Below, piece by piece: positions 15,450 to 17,563 of a stretch of DNA of 17,563 nucleotides. Source of the stretch: an uncultured Bacteroidales bacterium (GTDB taxonomy: Bacteria > Bacteroidota > Bacteroidia > Bacteroidales > FEN-979); contig CAIYQH010000121.1 of the NCBI GenBank assembly GCA_903928285.1, positions 1 through 17,563 of the forward strand. Direction: 5' to 3'. The notes beneath the pieces are model-generated. The model was not told the DNA's origin, did not search any database, and was given only the letters and a program-made list of their open reading frames with translations. The position numbers were made by a program, and so were the translations under genes. The first letter of the stretch is position 1. Every line of letters starts with the position of its first letter.

Positions 15450-15620
15450 TGATGGCCAGACAAGATTCGGGTTTACAAGGAGGACTATCTAGGGAAAAAT
15501 GTTTAACTTGCCCTCAAATATCACTGCAATGAAAAGAGCGTTATCCCTGCGATTCCTCACGGTGCGGCGCTTTTCGATGAACACGGGGAGCATGAATGGG
15601 TTTGAAAGAATACGGAGCAT

Positions 15621-16190
15621 ATGGAAAACCTCTTAAAACAGATAAGAACCTGCCGGGTATGTAAAGAACATCTTGAATCTGGCGTTAATCCTGTCGTGGC
15701 AGCAAGTCCTGAAAGCAAAATCATCATTATCGGGCAGGCCCCCGGAAGGGTCGTTCACAACACCGGTATTCCCTGGGACGATAAAAGCGGCGATAACCTC
15801 AGGAGCTGGCTGGAAATTGACAAAGCAACCTTTTACAATGAAAAAATCATCGCTTTGATGCCGATGGGGTTCTGTTACCCTGGAAAAAATAAAACGGGCG
15901 ATCTGCCTCCAAGACTGGAATGTGCGCCTTTGTGGCATGTTAAACTGCTAGCCCTGATGAAAGATGCAAGACTGATTCTCTTAATCGGGCAGTATGCCCA
16001 GCGCTATTACCTTCGCGACCAGGCTGAAAGCACGCTGACTGAAACCGTGCGAAACTTCAGATCATACCTCCCAACCTATTTGCCTTTGCCGCATCCCTCC
16101 CCGCGAAACTTCATCTGGCAGGCAAAAAATTCATGGTTCGGCAACGAGGTGTTACCCGAATTGAAGCGCCGAATTCATGAAATAATTTGA
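15621..16190 (+). CDS. Uracil-DNA glycosylase superfamily protein
   Basis: A 189-aa base-excision repair enzyme of the COG1573-like UDG superfamily, removing uracil (or another damaged base) from DNA. Motif 1 is IIIIGQAPGR (residues 34-43), followed by GIPWDDKSGDNLRSWL. Motif 2 is PLPHPSPRN near the C-terminus. Cysteines 11, 14, 85 and 101 give C-x2-C...C-x15-C, the spacing expected for the 4Fe-4S cluster of family 4/5 glycosylases. MGFCYPGKNKTGDLPPRLEC is the characteristic segment around the second pair. Motif 1 has Gln39-Ala-Pro-Gly rather than the GE(A/G)PG of classical family 4. Start is the ATG at 15621 and length is normal. It stands alone behind a terminator. Confidence 0.9.
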   Translation: MENLLKQIRTCRVCKEHLESGVNPVVAASPESKIIIIGQAPGRVVHNTGIPWDDKSGDNLRSWLEIDKATFYNEKIIALMPMGFCYPGKNKTGDLPPRLECAPLWHVKLLALMKDARLILLIGQYAQRYYLRDQAESTLTETVRNFRSYLPTYLPLPHPSPRNFIWQAKNSWFGNEVLPELKRRIHEII

Positions 16191-16280
16191 CTTATTTGTC
16201 AGTGATATGAATCAGCAACATTTACCTTATTGATGATGATTATCGTTAAACCTGACCTGACTGATTAATGCGGAAGCTAT

Positions 16281-17563
16281 ATGAGACGCCTCACCACAGC
16301 GAAAAGGACAGTAATTTTTCTCGCTTTGTTAACGGTCGGAATTGATGGTTATCCGGCAAAATACTACTTTTCCAACTCAGGCAATAACAACAATAGCGGA
16401 ACCTCCCCCGGCCAGGCATGGCAAAGCCTGAGCAAGATCTCCGGGATAAACTTTTCTCCGGGAGATTCGGTCTTGCTGGAGGGAGGTACAACGATTATGG
16501 GGAATATCCTTTTCAATAATGTAACAGTGTCCGGCGCTGCAAATCCCATCGTATTCGCGTCGTACGGAACCGGAAGGGCTACCGTGAACAGCGGGACCTC
16601 GACAGGTTTTTATGCAGGGAATTCCTGCGGATTTGTTGTTAAAAACCTTAACTTCATTGGGGCGGGATACACCCTGGGTACTGCTTCAGGCATCTATTTC
16701 AGGAACACCCTTCCGGCAGGGACTAAGCTTGATTTTATCAGGATCGATTCAGTTGAATGCAGCGGTTACAATAACGTGGGAATCGGCTGGGCGGGCGTGA
16801 ATACCGCATCAGGGTTCAGTAACATCAGCATCACTCATGCGGTGGCGCATGAAAACGGCAATGGGATCGTATCGGGGGGATATAATGGGAAAACCGGTTA
16901 CAACCTGACCAGTTGGGCACATGCGCAAACCTATATCGGTTATTGTACCGCCTTCAACAATCCAGGATCTCCGCAGGTCACGACCACCCAAACCGGCGAC
17001 GGCATACAGATCAGATCAACTGACAACCTGTTGATCGAACACTGCATTGCCTATAACAACGGCGCCGGGAATCAAACAACCTCTGGCGGACCGGTAGGCA
17101 TCTGGTGCACCCAGTGTAACAATGCCACGATCCAGTACTGTGAGTCACATCACAACCATCATGGCACGGGAGGCGACGGCGACGGGTTCGACCTGGATGG
17201 CGCAGTGACCAACGGGGTATTGCAGTACAACTATTCACACGACAACGATGGCGCTGGATTCCTGATCTACCAGTTTAACAATGCAGGGAGGATGGACTCT
17301 GTGACGATTCGTTATAATATCAGCATCAACGACACCCGTCAATCAAGCATGGGCGGAATCCAGGTCAATTCTGACGATGTCGCCACAGGAGGAGGGGTCA
17401 ACCATGCTCGGGTTTATAACAATACGGTCTATCTTGCGCCAAATAATGTTTCCGGGCCGCCGGCTTTTTATATTGACGGACAGATAACCCAGCTGACAGT
17501 TGCCAATAACATTATCCAGGTCACATCCGGACTGCAGCTGGTTGGGAATGTACAGCCGGTACC
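16281..17563 (+). CDS. Secreted right-handed beta-helix protein, 5' part (runs off window)
   Basis: The frame is open from the ATG at 16281 to the last base (427 codons plus two bases), so the 3' end is missing. A signal-like N-terminus (MRRLTTAKRTVIFLALLTVG) leads to KYYFSNSGNNNNSGTSPGQAWQSL in two overlapping parts, the opening typical of Bacteroidota parallel beta-helix proteins. Rung motifs follow: IEHCIAYNNG, IQYCESHHNHHG, GVLQYNYSHDNDG, RVYNNTVYL, VANNIIQV. An acidic GGDGDGFDLDG turn may bind calcium. Such folds are common in polysaccharide lyases and surface adhesins, but no catalytic residues can be assigned. It may end in a T9SS domain beyond the window. It lies 90 nt after the glycosylase gene, with no clear promoter in between. 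Confidence 0.85.
   Translation, partial: MRRLTTAKRTVIFLALLTVGIDGYPAKYYFSNSGNNNNSGTSPGQAWQSLSKISGINFSPGDSVLLEGGTTIMGNILFNNVTVSGAANPIVFASYGTGRATVNSGTSTGFYAGNSCGFVVKNLNFIGAGYTLGTASGIYFRNTLPAGTKLDFIRIDSVECSGYNNVGIGWAGVNTASGFSNISITHAVAHENGNGIVSGGYNGKTGYNLTSWAHAQTYIGYCTAFNNPGSPQVTTTQTGDGIQIRSTDNLLIEHCIAYNNGAGNQTTSGGPVGIWCTQCNNATIQYCESHHNHHGTGGDGDGFDLDGAVTNGVLQYNYSHDNDGAGFLIYQFNNAGRMDSVTIRYNISINDTRQSSMGGIQVNSDDVATGGGVNHARVYNNTVYLAPNNVSGPPAFYIDGQITQLTVANNIIQVTSGLQLVGNVQPV

Noticed and set aside
15530..15638. 35-aa ORF starting MKRALSLRF and overlapping the glycosylase start
   Set aside because: Too short, out of frame with the gene it overlaps, and no promoter or conserved feature visible.

Overview
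The window looks like chromosomal DNA of a Bacteroidota bacterium, probably an environmental Bacteroidales-like lineage (this rank is inference). Four signs point there: a C-terminal type IX secretion (T9SS) sorting domain, a TPR-transmembrane-HTH regulator, promoter -7 boxes of the Bacteroidota form TAnnTTTG, and genes without strong Shine-Dalgarno sequences. No tRNA, rRNA, CRISPR array, transposase or phage gene was seen.

Region 1 (about 1-4114, plus strand) holds three CoA/acyl-metabolism genes: a long-form 3-hydroxyacyl-CoA dehydrogenase, an SCP2-type thiolase, and an NMO/FabK-family flavoprotein. The first two would catalyse consecutive steps of beta-oxidation or its reverse. Gaps of 167 and 254 nt argue against one tight operon. 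The gaps carry repeats: an octamer array at the left edge, a GTG-rich motif, and a 201-bp element with near-perfect inverted ends just before the flavoprotein gene. A 15-bp motif (14/15 identical) lies upstream of both the dehydrogenase and the thiolase.

Region 2 (4128-6674, minus strand) holds a broken diheme c-type cytochrome, a VOC-fold protein and a PagL-like outer-membrane lipid A deacylase homologue. The cytochrome has lost a central segment and its reading frame is shifted. A heptamer tandem array separates it from the VOC gene.

Region 3 (6675-15407, plus strand) is the most distinctive part. A GTG-initiated, membrane-anchored TPR/HTH regulator has a promoter whose -7 box sits between the arms of a perfect 11-bp inverted repeat. 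Downstream, two TTGTAGGGG direct repeats 34 bp apart precede the same -7 octamer (TACTTTTG). This promoter leads into an unrecognised 59-residue charged ORF and then a 2020-residue secreted protein (two beta-helix blocks, a fibronectin-like domain, five PKD-like repeats, a T9SS tail). A strong hairpin terminator follows. A natural reading is a regulator beside the surface protein it controls, but that is inference.

Region 4 (15408-17563) has a uracil-DNA glycosylase superfamily gene with a cysteine pattern fitting a 4Fe-4S cluster. It ends with the 5' part of a second secreted beta-helix protein that runs off the window.
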